A stretch of 23,355 bases of DNA, taken from the NCBI GenBank assembly GCA_041487355.1, contig JBGPND010000066.1:1-23355 (forward strand), written 5' to 3'. Source of the stretch: JAMXLO01 sp041487355 (GTDB lineage Bacteria > Pseudomonadota > Alphaproteobacteria > Acetobacterales > Acetobacteraceae). The number at the start of each line of letters is the position of its first letter. The first letter of the stretch is position 1. The notes under the pieces are model-generated. The model saw nothing but the letters and a program-made list of their open reading frames with translations, ran no database searches and had not been told where the DNA came from. Of this stretch, positions 1 to 7,270 are shown piece after piece. Both the position numbers and the translations under genes were made by a program.

Positions 1-225
1 ATACTGGAACCCCAGCACGCCTTGTGGCAGCATCCTGCACCCCGTTGGTGATCGTTTGTGATTCGCAAACCCAGACTATCTCCCTGATTCTTCAGGACCA
101 ACGGGGAACTCAACTTTCTTTGGCGCGGAATTCAGGTGGATGGCAGGCCTTCGCCCGCCATGACGGTGAAGAGCCGAGAGGCCGGCGCCTGCTGGCGAGG
201 CGGTGCCGCTGCGCGCTCGACAGCG
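1..225. other. No recognisable gene downstream of the CoA-transferase gene
   Basis: This is the left edge of the window, downstream of the CoA-transferase stop codon. Short open frames exist on both strands, but none reads as a known family and none has a convincing ribosome binding site. No clear terminator hairpin followed by a T-run was found either. It could hold the end of a gene that starts outside the window, but nothing visible supports that. Confidence 0.4.
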
Positions 226-1443
226 TCAGATGATCTTCCGCTCCCGGAGATCCCGGATCTGCTCCCCGCTGTAACCGAGCCCGGTGAGCACGTCGTCGTT
301 GTGCTCGCCGAGTTCCGGGGCGATGCCGATCCGCGCCGGGGTTTCGGAGAACTGCCACGGCGTGCCGTGCACCTTCAGCGTCTTCCCGTGCCGCGGATAC
401 TCGACCTCGGTGACGTAGCCGTTCGCCAGAACGTCGGGATCGTTGGATGCCTCGAGCAGTGTGTTGATCGGCGCGGCGACAATGTCCGCGCCACGCAGCC
501 TGGCGACCCAGTCCTCGCGCGAGCCCGTGGCGAACAGGTCATCGAGCGTGCGCAGCAAGGTTGCCCGCTTCTCCTCTGAGGCCATGATGACGCCGAGGTC
601 GCCAAAGCCCGCCTTCTCCAGCGTCTCGTAGAAGCCGAGCGCGCTCATGGCTGCCTTCCACTGCCGGGCGCCGTTTAACTGGAACACCAGTGGTTTGCCG
701 TCCCCGTCGTTGAAGCTGGCACTGAGCCCGGGGCGCTCGGGCGTGCCGGTGACGCGGGCCTGACCGGTGACCGGATTGCGGTTGCGCCACATGGTTGTGG
801 TGAGCGTCCAGCCCATCAGACGGATCTGCCCGCCGAGCAGCGAGCAGTCGACCTTCTGGCCTACGCCTGTTGCGCGCGCGTAGGTCAGCGCGGCGAGGGC
901 ACCGCCGAACGCGAGAATGGCGCAGGTCTCGTCGGCAACTGATACGATGCCTGTCCGCAACGGGTGGCTTGGCGTCGAATAGGCTTCCGCAATGCCGCCA
1001 AGGGCCTGCGCCATCGAATCTGTGCCCGGCAGGTCTGCGTGCGGTCCCTTCGGGCCATAACCCGATATCGAGACATACACCAGCCGTGGATTGACCTTGT
1101 GCAATTCCTCGTAGCCGAAGCCATTCTTCTCCGCGGCGCCGGGGCGGAAGTTCTGGCCGAACATGTCTGCGCCTGCGACGAGCCGGTGCAGGATCTCCCG
1201 CCCATCCTGGGTCTTCAGGTTCAGCGTGACACTCTTCACGCCCCGATTGTTGGTTTCGAAATAGGTACTGGGGAAGCCTGGCATCACGCTGCTGCCGCGG
1301 GAATTGTCACCGACCTCCGGCACCTCGATCTTGATGACCTCGGCGCCCAGATCGGCCATCAGCATGTAGGGTACCGTGCCGGCCTGCGCGGTGGAGCAGG
1401 CGACGACCTTTACGCCGTGAAGCGGGCCATGGGGTGCAGTCAT
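226..1443 (-). CDS. CaiB/BaiF family (class III) CoA-transferase
   Basis: 405 aa, the normal length for the family. Class III CoA-transferases move CoA between an acyl-CoA donor and a free carboxylic acid in the cytoplasm. The N-terminal part carries the family's CoA-binding fold signature, with LGAEVIKIE near residues 32-40 and a NRG segment near 66-68. The catalytic aspartate is probably D142 in PGTDSMAQALGG, matching the conserved Asp that forms the acyl-anhydride in formyl-CoA transferase. GQKVDCSL follows near residue 200, as expected. The ATG is preceded by a near-perfect AGGAGGT ribosome binding site about 8 bases upstream. It lies 36 bp downstream of an importer ATPase gene on the same strand, so it is probably the last gene of the importer operon. 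That suggests it activates the imported acid or a product of it. The exact substrate cannot be read from the sequence. Confidence 0.9.
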   Translation of the reverse strand: MTAPHGPLHGVKVVACSTAQAGTVPYMLMADLGAEVIKIEVPEVGDNSRGSSVMPGFPSTYFETNNRGVKSVTLNLKTQDGREILHRLVAGADMFGQNFRPGAAEKNGFGYEELHKVNPRLVYVSISGYGPKGPHADLPGTDSMAQALGGIAEAYSTPSHPLRTGIVSVADETCAILAFGGALAALTYARATGVGQKVDCSLLGGQIRLMGWTLTTTMWRNRNPVTGQARVTGTPERPGLSASFNDGDGKPLVFQLNGARQWKAAMSALGFYETLEKAGFGDLGVIMASEEKRATLLRTLDDLFATGSREDWVARLRGADIVAAPINTLLEASNDPDVLANGYVTEVEYPRHGKTLKVHGTPWQFSETPARIGIAPELGEHNDDVLTGLGYSGEQIRDLRERKII

Positions 1444-1479
1444 GTCGAACGACCTCCTATGTTTCGCCGGGCCTTACGC

Positions 1480-2460
1480 TTACACCCCGGCATGCAGATG
1501 GCACGCGACCAGATGGCCCGGTGTGGTCTCACACAAGACGGGTTCTTCCTGTGCACAGCGAGGCATGACGAAGGGGCAGCGTGTGTGGAACCGGCAGCCG
1601 CTCGGCGGATTGAGCGGCGAAGGAACCTCGCCCGTGAGTACGATCTCCTCCTCCCGCTCGTCCGGACGGGGCGGGAGAACCGCGGAGAGCAGCGCCTTCG
1701 TGTAGGGATGCGATACATCCTCGAACAGCACGCTGGTCCGCGCGTGTTCGACGATCTTCCCCAGATACATGACGACGGTGTGATCCGCCATGTAGCGCAC
1801 CGTGGCGAGATCGTGCGCGACCAGCAGGTAGGCGACATTGTCGCGCACCTGGATGTCCTTGAGCAGATTCATCATCTGCGCGCGGATGGAGACATCCAGC
1901 GCCGAGACCGGTTCGTCGAGCACGATCAGCCGGGGCCGCGAAGCCAACGCTCCGGCCAGCGCGATGCGCTGGCGTTGCCCGCCGCTGAACTCGTGAGGGT
2001 ACTGCGTCGCCTGCTCGGGCCGCAGTCCGACCTGCACCAGCAGCTCCCTCACACGCTCCGCGATCTTCTCGCGGCTGCCCCACCCGGTGACGATCAGTGA
2101 TTCGGCAATGGTCCTGCCCACCGTCATGCGCGGATTGAGCGAGGACCACGGGTCCTGGAACACCGCCTGCACCATGGCTCGGTATTCACGCAGCGCCTCG
2201 CCCCGCAGGCCGTGGATCGGCTTGTCCCGCAGCAGCACCTGACCGCCGGTCGGTTGCTCCAGGTTGAGGATCAGCTTCGACGTGGTTGTCTTGCCGCAAC
2301 CGGACTCGCCCACCAGGCCGAGGGTTTCGCCGGGGGCGATCGTGAAGGAGATATCGTCCACCGCCTTCACCTCGCCGATGGTTCTGGCGAACAGCACGCC
2401 CTTGGTGAAGGGGTAGTATTTGCGCAGGCGCTCGACGCGCAGCAGGGGCTCCCCGGTCAT
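1480..2460 (-). CDS. ABC importer ATP-binding subunit, DppF/OppF type
   Basis: 326 aa nucleotide-binding subunit of a peptide/nickel-type importer, acting on the cytoplasmic face of the inner membrane. It has Walker A GLVGESGCGKTT, a Q-loop region, the signature FSGGQRQRI, Walker B LIVLDEPVSALD and the H-loop AHDL. The C-terminal oligopeptide-transporter extension (HPYTKALLSAVLPP) and a cysteine-bearing CRFHTRCPF segment follow. The frame stays open about 100 codons further upstream, but that part is an antisense-like shadow. The chosen ATG begins MTGEPLLRVERLRKYY and overlaps the previous gene's TGA by 4 bp (ATGA), which indicates translational coupling. It is the second ATPase of a heterodimeric pair. 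Confidence 0.93.
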   Translation of the reverse strand: MTGEPLLRVERLRKYYPFTKGVLFARTIGEVKAVDDISFTIAPGETLGLVGESGCGKTTTSKLILNLEQPTGGQVLLRDKPIHGLRGEALREYRAMVQAVFQDPWSSLNPRMTVGRTIAESLIVTGWGSREKIAERVRELLVQVGLRPEQATQYPHEFSGGQRQRIALAGALASRPRLIVLDEPVSALDVSIRAQMMNLLKDIQVRDNVAYLLVAHDLATVRYMADHTVVMYLGKIVEHARTSVLFEDVSHPYTKALLSAVLPPRPDEREEEIVLTGEVPSPLNPPSGCRFHTRCPFVMPRCAQEEPVLCETTPGHLVACHLHAGV

Positions 2461-3431
2461 GCCGAAGCGAGCCTCCAGCAATTGGCGGTATGGTCCGCGC
2501 CGACATCGAAGGTACCCGGATAGCCATCCTGGCATCGCTGTTCCGCATACGGGCAGCGCGGCGCGAAACGGCACCCCGCGGGCAGGTCCAGCAGCGACGG
2601 CGGCTGGCCCTCGATCGTGGTGAGACGCCCCGTCGTGCCAGTGATCTTCGGCACCGAGGCGATCAGCGCCTGGGTGTAGGGATGCGACGGGTTGTCGAAC
2701 ACCTGGCGCACCGGGCCGCATTCCACGATACGCCCGGCATACATCACCGCCACACGATCGCACATGCGCGCCACCACGCCGAAATCATGCGTGATGAACA
2801 GGATCGCCATCCCGCTCTCCTGCTGCAGCCGTTTCAGCAGCTTGAGATATTGCAGTTGGATGGTGACATCGAGCGCGGTGGTCGGTTCGTCCGCGATCAA
2901 CACCTCGGGCTTGCCGCTCATCACGATCGCGCCGACCACGCGCTGCTTCATGCCCCCGCTCATTTGATGCGGATACTGCCCAAGCCGCTGCTCCGGCGCC
3001 GCGATATCGACGCGGCGCAGCGCCTCCACGGCCTCGCGCATCACGTCGCTCTTTCGCCCGCGGGTGCGGCGGAAGATTGCCTCGCGCAACTGCTCGCCGA
3101 TGGTGAAGACCGGGTTGAGCGAGGTCTGTGGGTCCTGCAGAATCATCGAGATCCTACGGCCGCGAATCTCGCGCATCTCGCGCGGTGCCTTGGTCAGGAT
3201 GTCCTCGCCGCCCAGCAGCACCTGGCCACGAACGGTGCGCGCCGCGCCCTTCGGCAACAGCCGCATGATGGACAGCGCGGTCATGCTCTTCCCGCAGCCC
3301 GACTCTCCCACCAGGCCCAGCACCTCGCCCAGGCGCAGGGAGAAGCTCACGCCGTCAACCGCCTTCACCACGCCGCGGCGCAGGAAGAAATGCGTGTGGA
3401 GGTCGCGCACCTCGAGAACGGTCTCGGTCAC
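2457..3431 (-). CDS. ABC importer ATP-binding subunit, DppD/OppD type
   Basis: 324 aa ATPase partner of the next gene. It has Walker A GLVGESGCGKSM, signature MSGGMKQRV, Walker B VLIADEPTTALD and the H-loop THDF. The C-terminal HPYTQALIASVPKI segment and a CRFAPRCPY cysteine motif typify the oligopeptide/dipeptide family. The start is a GTG at 3429-3431 (product begins MTETVLEVRDLHTHFF), overlapping the stop of the permease gene by 4 bp (GTGA). The open frame continues upstream through the whole permease gene in the wrong frame, which makes a misleadingly long ORF. The coupling overlaps on both sides support a tightly translated permease-ATPase-ATPase unit. Confidence 0.92.
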   Translation of the reverse strand: MTETVLEVRDLHTHFFLRRGVVKAVDGVSFSLRLGEVLGLVGESGCGKSMTALSIMRLLPKGAARTVRGQVLLGGEDILTKAPREMREIRGRRISMILQDPQTSLNPVFTIGEQLREAIFRRTRGRKSDVMREAVEALRRVDIAAPEQRLGQYPHQMSGGMKQRVVGAIVMSGKPEVLIADEPTTALDVTIQLQYLKLLKRLQQESGMAILFITHDFGVVARMCDRVAVMYAGRIVECGPVRQVFDNPSHPYTQALIASVPKITGTTGRLTTIEGQPPSLLDLPAGCRFAPRCPYAEQRCQDGYPGTFDVGADHTANCWRLASA

Positions 3432-4252
3432 AGTTGCCTCAGCCGCGGATCGAGCCGGTCGCGCAGCCAATCGCCGAACAGATTGACGGAGAGCACCAGC
3501 AGCGTGATCGCAATGCCAGGGATGAGCGCAACCCACCATGCGTCGGCGATGCGTCCGCGTCCCTCCGAGATCATCAGCCCCCAGGACGGCGTCGGCGGCG
3601 GAATGCCGGCGCCGAGGAAGCTGAGCGATGCCTCGGCGATGATGACGACACCGATGTTCAGCGTGACCAGCACCATGAAGGTGTTCAGCACGTTCGGCAG
3701 GATATGCGTCAGCATGATGCGCAACGACGAACAGCCGCGCACCTTGGCGAGCGCGACGAAATCGCGCTGCTTCAGCGTCAGCACCTCGCCGCGGATTACC
3801 CGCGCGAAACTTGCCCAGAGCAGCAGGCTGATGGCGATGACGAGAGTGCCGAGGCCCTGGCCCATCGTCACCGCGAGCAGCAGCGCGAACAGGATGGCGG
3901 GGAAGGTGAACGCTGCGTCGACCAGCCGCATCAGCAGATTGTCCAGCGCGCCGCCGAAATAGCCGGCCAGGATGCCGATGGCGAGGCCGATGCCGCCGCC
4001 GGCGGTGAGCGCCAGCAGCGCCACGATCAGGCTGACCCGCGCGCCGTAGATCAGGCGGCTCAGGATATCGCGCCCGAACGCGTCGGTCCCGAGAATGTAT
4101 TTCATGCTGCCGCCGTCGAGCCAGAAGGGGGGAAGCAGCTTGTCGGGCAGGGTCTGATCGATCGGCGAATAGGGCGCGAGCACCGAGGCGAAGACCGCCA
4201 TGCACACCATGACGGCGATGATGCCGATCGGGATCCAGGGCGCCTTTCGCAT
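3428..4252 (-). CDS. ABC importer permease, DppC/OppC type
   Basis: 274 aa inner-membrane permease. The N-terminus carries a hydrophobic helix (IGIIAVMVCMAVFASVLAPY), and the protein shows the usual series of further membrane segments. The cytoplasmic EAA loop is visible as DFVALAKVRG followed by ILPNVLNTFMV, then the family-typical EASLSFLGAGIPPPTPSWG. Together with the DppB-type subunit it should form the translocation channel. The ATG is preceded by a weak ribosome binding site. The gene is separated from the upstream dppB-type gene by about 180 bp, which is unusual within this operon because a palindromic repeat occupies the gap. Confidence 0.92.
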   Translation of the reverse strand: MRKAPWIPIGIIAVMVCMAVFASVLAPYSPIDQTLPDKLLPPFWLDGGSMKYILGTDAFGRDILSRLIYGARVSLIVALLALTAGGGIGLAIGILAGYFGGALDNLLMRLVDAAFTFPAILFALLLAVTMGQGLGTLVIAISLLLWASFARVIRGEVLTLKQRDFVALAKVRGCSSLRIMLTHILPNVLNTFMVLVTLNIGVVIIAEASLSFLGAGIPPPTPSWGLMISEGRGRIADAWWVALIPGIAITLLVLSVNLFGDWLRDRLDPRLRQL

Positions 4253-4309
4253 CTTGGCCCCCTATAGCGTTGTCGGTCGGATCGAAGAAATCGACAATCG
4301 ATCCACAAT

Positions 4310-4393
4310 GTCATTGCGAGGAGCGAAGCGACGCGGCAACCCCGAGGTTGGTGCGCACGGACCACGAGATTGCTTCGCTGCGCTCGCAATGAC
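4310..4393. repeat. Extragenic palindromic repeat inside the importer operon
   Basis: An inverted repeat fills the gap between the two permease genes. The left arm starts GTCATTGCGAGGAGCGAAGC at 4310. The reverse complement of the right arm reads GTCATTGCGAGCGCAGCGAA, ending at 4393. The outer 11 bases pair perfectly and the inner parts imperfectly. The GTCATTGCGAG...GCGAAGCAAT motif is a familiar interspersed repeat in alphaproteobacterial genomes, which is recollection rather than a search. In the transcript it would fold into a long stem and could change mRNA stability or relative expression of the two permeases. Confidence 0.8.
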
Positions 4394-4432
4394 AGTCGGA
4401 CGTGGCGCTCTTTCAGTCATACCGACAGTTCC

Positions 4433-5350
4433 CTACGCGAGCCGGATCCGCGGATCGACGTAGGCGTAGAGAATGTCCACGATCAGGTTGATGGTCAGGA
4501 TCAGAATCGCCTTCAGGATGATGACGGCCTGCAGCAACGGGAAATCGCGATAGATCACCGCCTCATAGGTCAGGCGGCCGACGCCGGGCCAGGCGAACAC
4601 GGTTTCCGTGATGATCGCCCCGGTGATCAGATTGCCGACGAACACGCCCCATAGCGTCAGGACGGGGATCAGCGCGTTGCGCAGGCAGTGCTTCCAGATC
4701 ACCACCCACTCGCTCAGCCCCTTGATGCGTGCAAGCTTGACGAACTCGCTGTCCATCACCTCCAGCATGCTGGAGCGCACGAGCCGCATGAAGCCGGCGA
4801 CGAGGAAGGCTCCCAGCGTGATCACCGGCAGAACATAGTGCGCGGGCCCGCCCATCCGCCCCGAGGGCAGCCAGCCCAGCTCGACGCTGAAGACGAAGAT
4901 CAGCACAATACCCAGCCAGAAGCCCGGTGTTGCGATTCCCATCACCGCAATGGTCCCCGCCACCCGGTCCAAAATATTGCCGCGATTGAGCGCCGCGATG
5001 ACACCGAGCGGGATGCCCAGGCTCATGGCGAGCAGGATCGCCCAGGGGATGATCGCGAGTGTGTTGGGCAGGCGGGAGAAGAACACCTGCACCGCCGGCT
5101 CGCGCATGCGGATGGAGGTGCCGAGATCGCCGTGCAGGGCGTTGCCGATGAAGATAAGGAACTGTTGGTACAGCGGTCCGTCGAGCCCGAGCGCCTTGAT
5201 CATCGAGATTCGATCCTCGGGCGTGGCGTCCTCCGGCAGCATCAGATCCACCGGATTGCCGGTGAGCCGCCCCAGGAAGAAAACGATCGTCGCCACCAGG
5301 AAGAGCAGCACAATCCCCTGGAGCAGCCGCTGGACGATGTAGCGCTTCAT
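4433..5350 (-). CDS. ABC importer permease, DppB/OppB type
   Basis: 305 aa integral membrane permease. The N-terminus MKRYIVQRLLQGIVLLFLVATIV... (first 20 residues are typical of DppB) is the canonical start, with a first helix at about residues 9-27. The extracytoplasmic region before the second helix contains the TGNPVDLMLP motif. The EAA loop (SEFVKLARIKGL...WKHCLRNALIPVLT) and the C-terminal TETVFAWPGVGRL are classical. The start lies 39 bp after the binding-protein stop. Together these features identify the first permease of a peptide/solute importer. Confidence 0.93.
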   Translation of the reverse strand: MKRYIVQRLLQGIVLLFLVATIVFFLGRLTGNPVDLMLPEDATPEDRISMIKALGLDGPLYQQFLIFIGNALHGDLGTSIRMREPAVQVFFSRLPNTLAIIPWAILLAMSLGIPLGVIAALNRGNILDRVAGTIAVMGIATPGFWLGIVLIFVFSVELGWLPSGRMGGPAHYVLPVITLGAFLVAGFMRLVRSSMLEVMDSEFVKLARIKGLSEWVVIWKHCLRNALIPVLTLWGVFVGNLITGAIITETVFAWPGVGRLTYEAVIYRDFPLLQAVIILKAILILTINLIVDILYAYVDPRIRLA

Positions 5351-5389
5351 GGCCGATGGCCCTTAGGGGACGAAGCCGCGCGATCGATC

Positions 5390-7033
5390 CTACTTCTTCC
5401 AGGGCTTCTCTTCGGGCCGTGGAATGCGCTCGAACACGTCGCCGAGTTCATGCCGCCCCGGAATGGCCGCGAACTGCCCCACCTTGCTCCGGTTGATCGC
5501 ATAGTAGCCCATGCCTTCGATGATCGGCACAGCCGTCCAGGTGTTGGCTACCAACTCCACCATGCGGTCGGTCAACGCCGTCCGCTTCGCCGGATCGCGT
5601 TCCGATAGCAGGTCATTGTAGATTTTCTCGTACTCATGGCAGGTCGCGTCGCAGTTGTTCTTGTCGCCGATCAGATGCTGATCGCTATCCGCGGCGTAGG
5701 AGCCATTGTAGCGCCAGGGCACATCCGGCCGGCCGACGGTACGATACATGGAGGCACGACCCGCCAGGTGCGACTGATCGCCCAGCACCAGCGGTGCGAA
5801 CGAACCCCATTCATAGTGCGTGAGCTTCACCTTCACACCGATCTTGGTCCACATATCGGCGACGGCGGTGCCGATATCGACCATGAACTGGGTGCCGGGC
5901 AGGGCGGTGTTGGCGAAACTCAGCTCGAACCCGTTCGGGTAGCCTGCCTCGGCGAGGATCTTCTTCGCGAGCACGGGATCGTAGCGCAACGCCTCGCGCG
6001 ACCATTTCTCCCAGCGGTCGGCACTGAAATACTCCGTGTAGCCGAAGGTCGCGAACGGATACGGCATTCCGGCCATGCCGTTCATCACATGGTCGATGAT
6101 CTGCTGCCGGTCGATCGCCAGAGACAGGGCCTGCCGCACCCGCACGTTGGCGATGGGGCTGTTCTTGAACTCGGGACGATAAACGCCCCAGAATTGATAG
6201 AGCGCCTGCATCGTGCCCGGCACCGACAGTACCTCCAGCCCACCGCGTGAGGCGCTCAGCATCGTCTCCGGCCCGATCGACGCGATCGCCGCCTCGCCGG
6301 TTCGCACCATCGCCACGCGCGTGCTCTCCTCCGGCACCAGCAGGATTTGCAGGTTCTTGAAATGCGGGGTGCCGCGCCAGTGCGGATAATCCACCGCCTC
6401 GAACTCGATCCTGTCACCCGGCACGCTGCGCGCGAAGCGCCAGGGACCGCTGCCGATCGGTTTGCGGCGGAACTCCTCCTCGCCCACCTTCTCGATGTAG
6501 GTCTTCGGCATGATCGCGCCTTCCGGCGCCACCGCGCGGCTGAGTGAGGGCGGCAAGCCGATCTGCGGAGTGTTCGTGTTGATGCGCAGGGTGAGGTCAT
6601 CAACAACGTCGATGCTCTTGATCGCCCGGCGCAATGTGGCCGCCGCGGCTGCGGTGGAATTCGGCGCCATCTGCCGCTGCAGGCTGAATTTTGCGTCGTT
6701 CGCCGTCAGTCTATCGCCATTATGGAATTTCTGCCCGGGCCGCAGATAGAAGGTCCAGGTCAGGCCATCCTCGGAAAGCTCCCAGCGTTCGGCAACACCG
6801 GGGCCGGCGCCGCCTTTCTCGATGTCGAAGCCGACCAGGGAATCATACATCGGCGCCTGGTAGATCGCATTGCCGGGCCGCGCTTCCAGGATCGGATCCA
6901 TGGTCTGGGCGCTGAGCGATTCGACAGCGAAAATGAGAGTGCCCTTCTGCGGCTGAGCCGCGAGAGAGTTGCAGACCGATGCGATGAGCAAAAGCGCGAG
7001 TGCCCATGCCTTGGTCAGTTCCTGACAGCGCAT
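5390..7033 (-). CDS. Periplasmic solute-binding protein, family 5 (DppA/OppA type)
   Basis: 547 aa, the usual size for SBP_bac_5 proteins. The N-terminus has a basic start (MRCQELTK), a hydrophobic core (AWALALLLIASVC) and an Ala-X-Ala-like cleavage zone near residues 24-27, so it should be exported to the periplasm. Family features include the early TMDPILEARPGNAIY segment, WTFYLRPGQKFHNGD (the conserved LR.g.kFhdG motif) and AVRQALSLAIDR-type wording (VRVRQALSLAIDRQQI). The open frame extends 66 codons upstream, but the chosen ATG has an AAGGGGGG ribosome binding site and the signal peptide begins there. It is the first gene of the importer operon, with a promoter and palindrome just upstream. 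Such proteins bind peptides, opines, glutathione, nickel chelates and others. The substrate here is unknown. Confidence 0.92.
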   Translation of the reverse strand: MRCQELTKAWALALLLIASVCNSLAAQPQKGTLIFAVESLSAQTMDPILEARPGNAIYQAPMYDSLVGFDIEKGGAGPGVAERWELSEDGLTWTFYLRPGQKFHNGDRLTANDAKFSLQRQMAPNSTAAAAATLRRAIKSIDVVDDLTLRINTNTPQIGLPPSLSRAVAPEGAIMPKTYIEKVGEEEFRRKPIGSGPWRFARSVPGDRIEFEAVDYPHWRGTPHFKNLQILLVPEESTRVAMVRTGEAAIASIGPETMLSASRGGLEVLSVPGTMQALYQFWGVYRPEFKNSPIANVRVRQALSLAIDRQQIIDHVMNGMAGMPYPFATFGYTEYFSADRWEKWSREALRYDPVLAKKILAEAGYPNGFELSFANTALPGTQFMVDIGTAVADMWTKIGVKVKLTHYEWGSFAPLVLGDQSHLAGRASMYRTVGRPDVPWRYNGSYAADSDQHLIGDKNNCDATCHEYEKIYNDLLSERDPAKRTALTDRMVELVANTWTAVPIIEGMGYYAINRSKVGQFAAIPGRHELGDVFERIPRPEEKPWKK

Positions 7034-7051
7034 CGATCCCCCCTTGATGTT

Positions 7052-7067
7052 TGTCGGTTTTCCGACA
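7052..7067. promoter_or_regulatory. Candidate operator palindrome in the importer leader
   Basis: The perfect inverted repeat TGTCGG-TTTT-CCGACA lies between the predicted promoter (7088-7117) and the ribosome binding site of the binding-protein gene. On the transcribed strand it reads TGTCGGAAAACCGACA. Its position just downstream of the expected transcription start is typical for a repressor operator. GntR-family sites often contain short GTC/GAC half-sites, but no regulator gene is seen nearby, so the binding protein is unknown. Confidence 0.5.
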
Positions 7068-7087
7068 TTGTCCCGCGATGATGCCGG

Positions 7088-7117
7088 ATTATCTTTAGCG
7101 CGCCAAATGGCTGTCAA
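7088..7117 (-). promoter_or_regulatory. Sigma70-type promoter for the importer/CoA-transferase operon
   Basis: On the minus strand a consensus -35 box TTGACA (7112-7117) is followed after 18 bases by GATAAT (7088-7093), one mismatch from the -10 consensus. It lies 55 bp upstream of the binding-protein ATG. This is the best promoter match noticed in the window. It fits a single transcript running leftwards through all six genes. Confidence 0.7.
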
Positions 7118-7270
7118 CGAGAGCGGGGGCTGCCGAGAGAGTGCATTCGGGGGGCCGAGGCTGCGGATCCAATAGACAACCTCAGTCCGACAGGCTGCCA
7201 GGGGGGAGCCTTCATCCGCCGGGTGTTCCATAAATACGCGTCCAGTCAGCTCGATATTGCTATCGCCTGC

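Noticed and set aside
24..233. A 69-codon plus-strand frame at the left edge
   Set aside because: It has no recognisable family and no good ribosome binding site, and it runs into the end of the converging CoA-transferase gene.
964..2100. A 378-codon plus-strand frame across the CoA-transferase and ATPase genes
   Set aside because: It is antisense to both genes, has no family resemblance, and crosses a gene boundary.
2457..4205. A 582-codon open frame spanning the ATPase gene and the permease gene
   Set aside because: The first half is the wrong frame of the DppC-type permease. The real ATPase starts at the GTG at 3431, and the long frame is an artefact of GC-rich coding bias.
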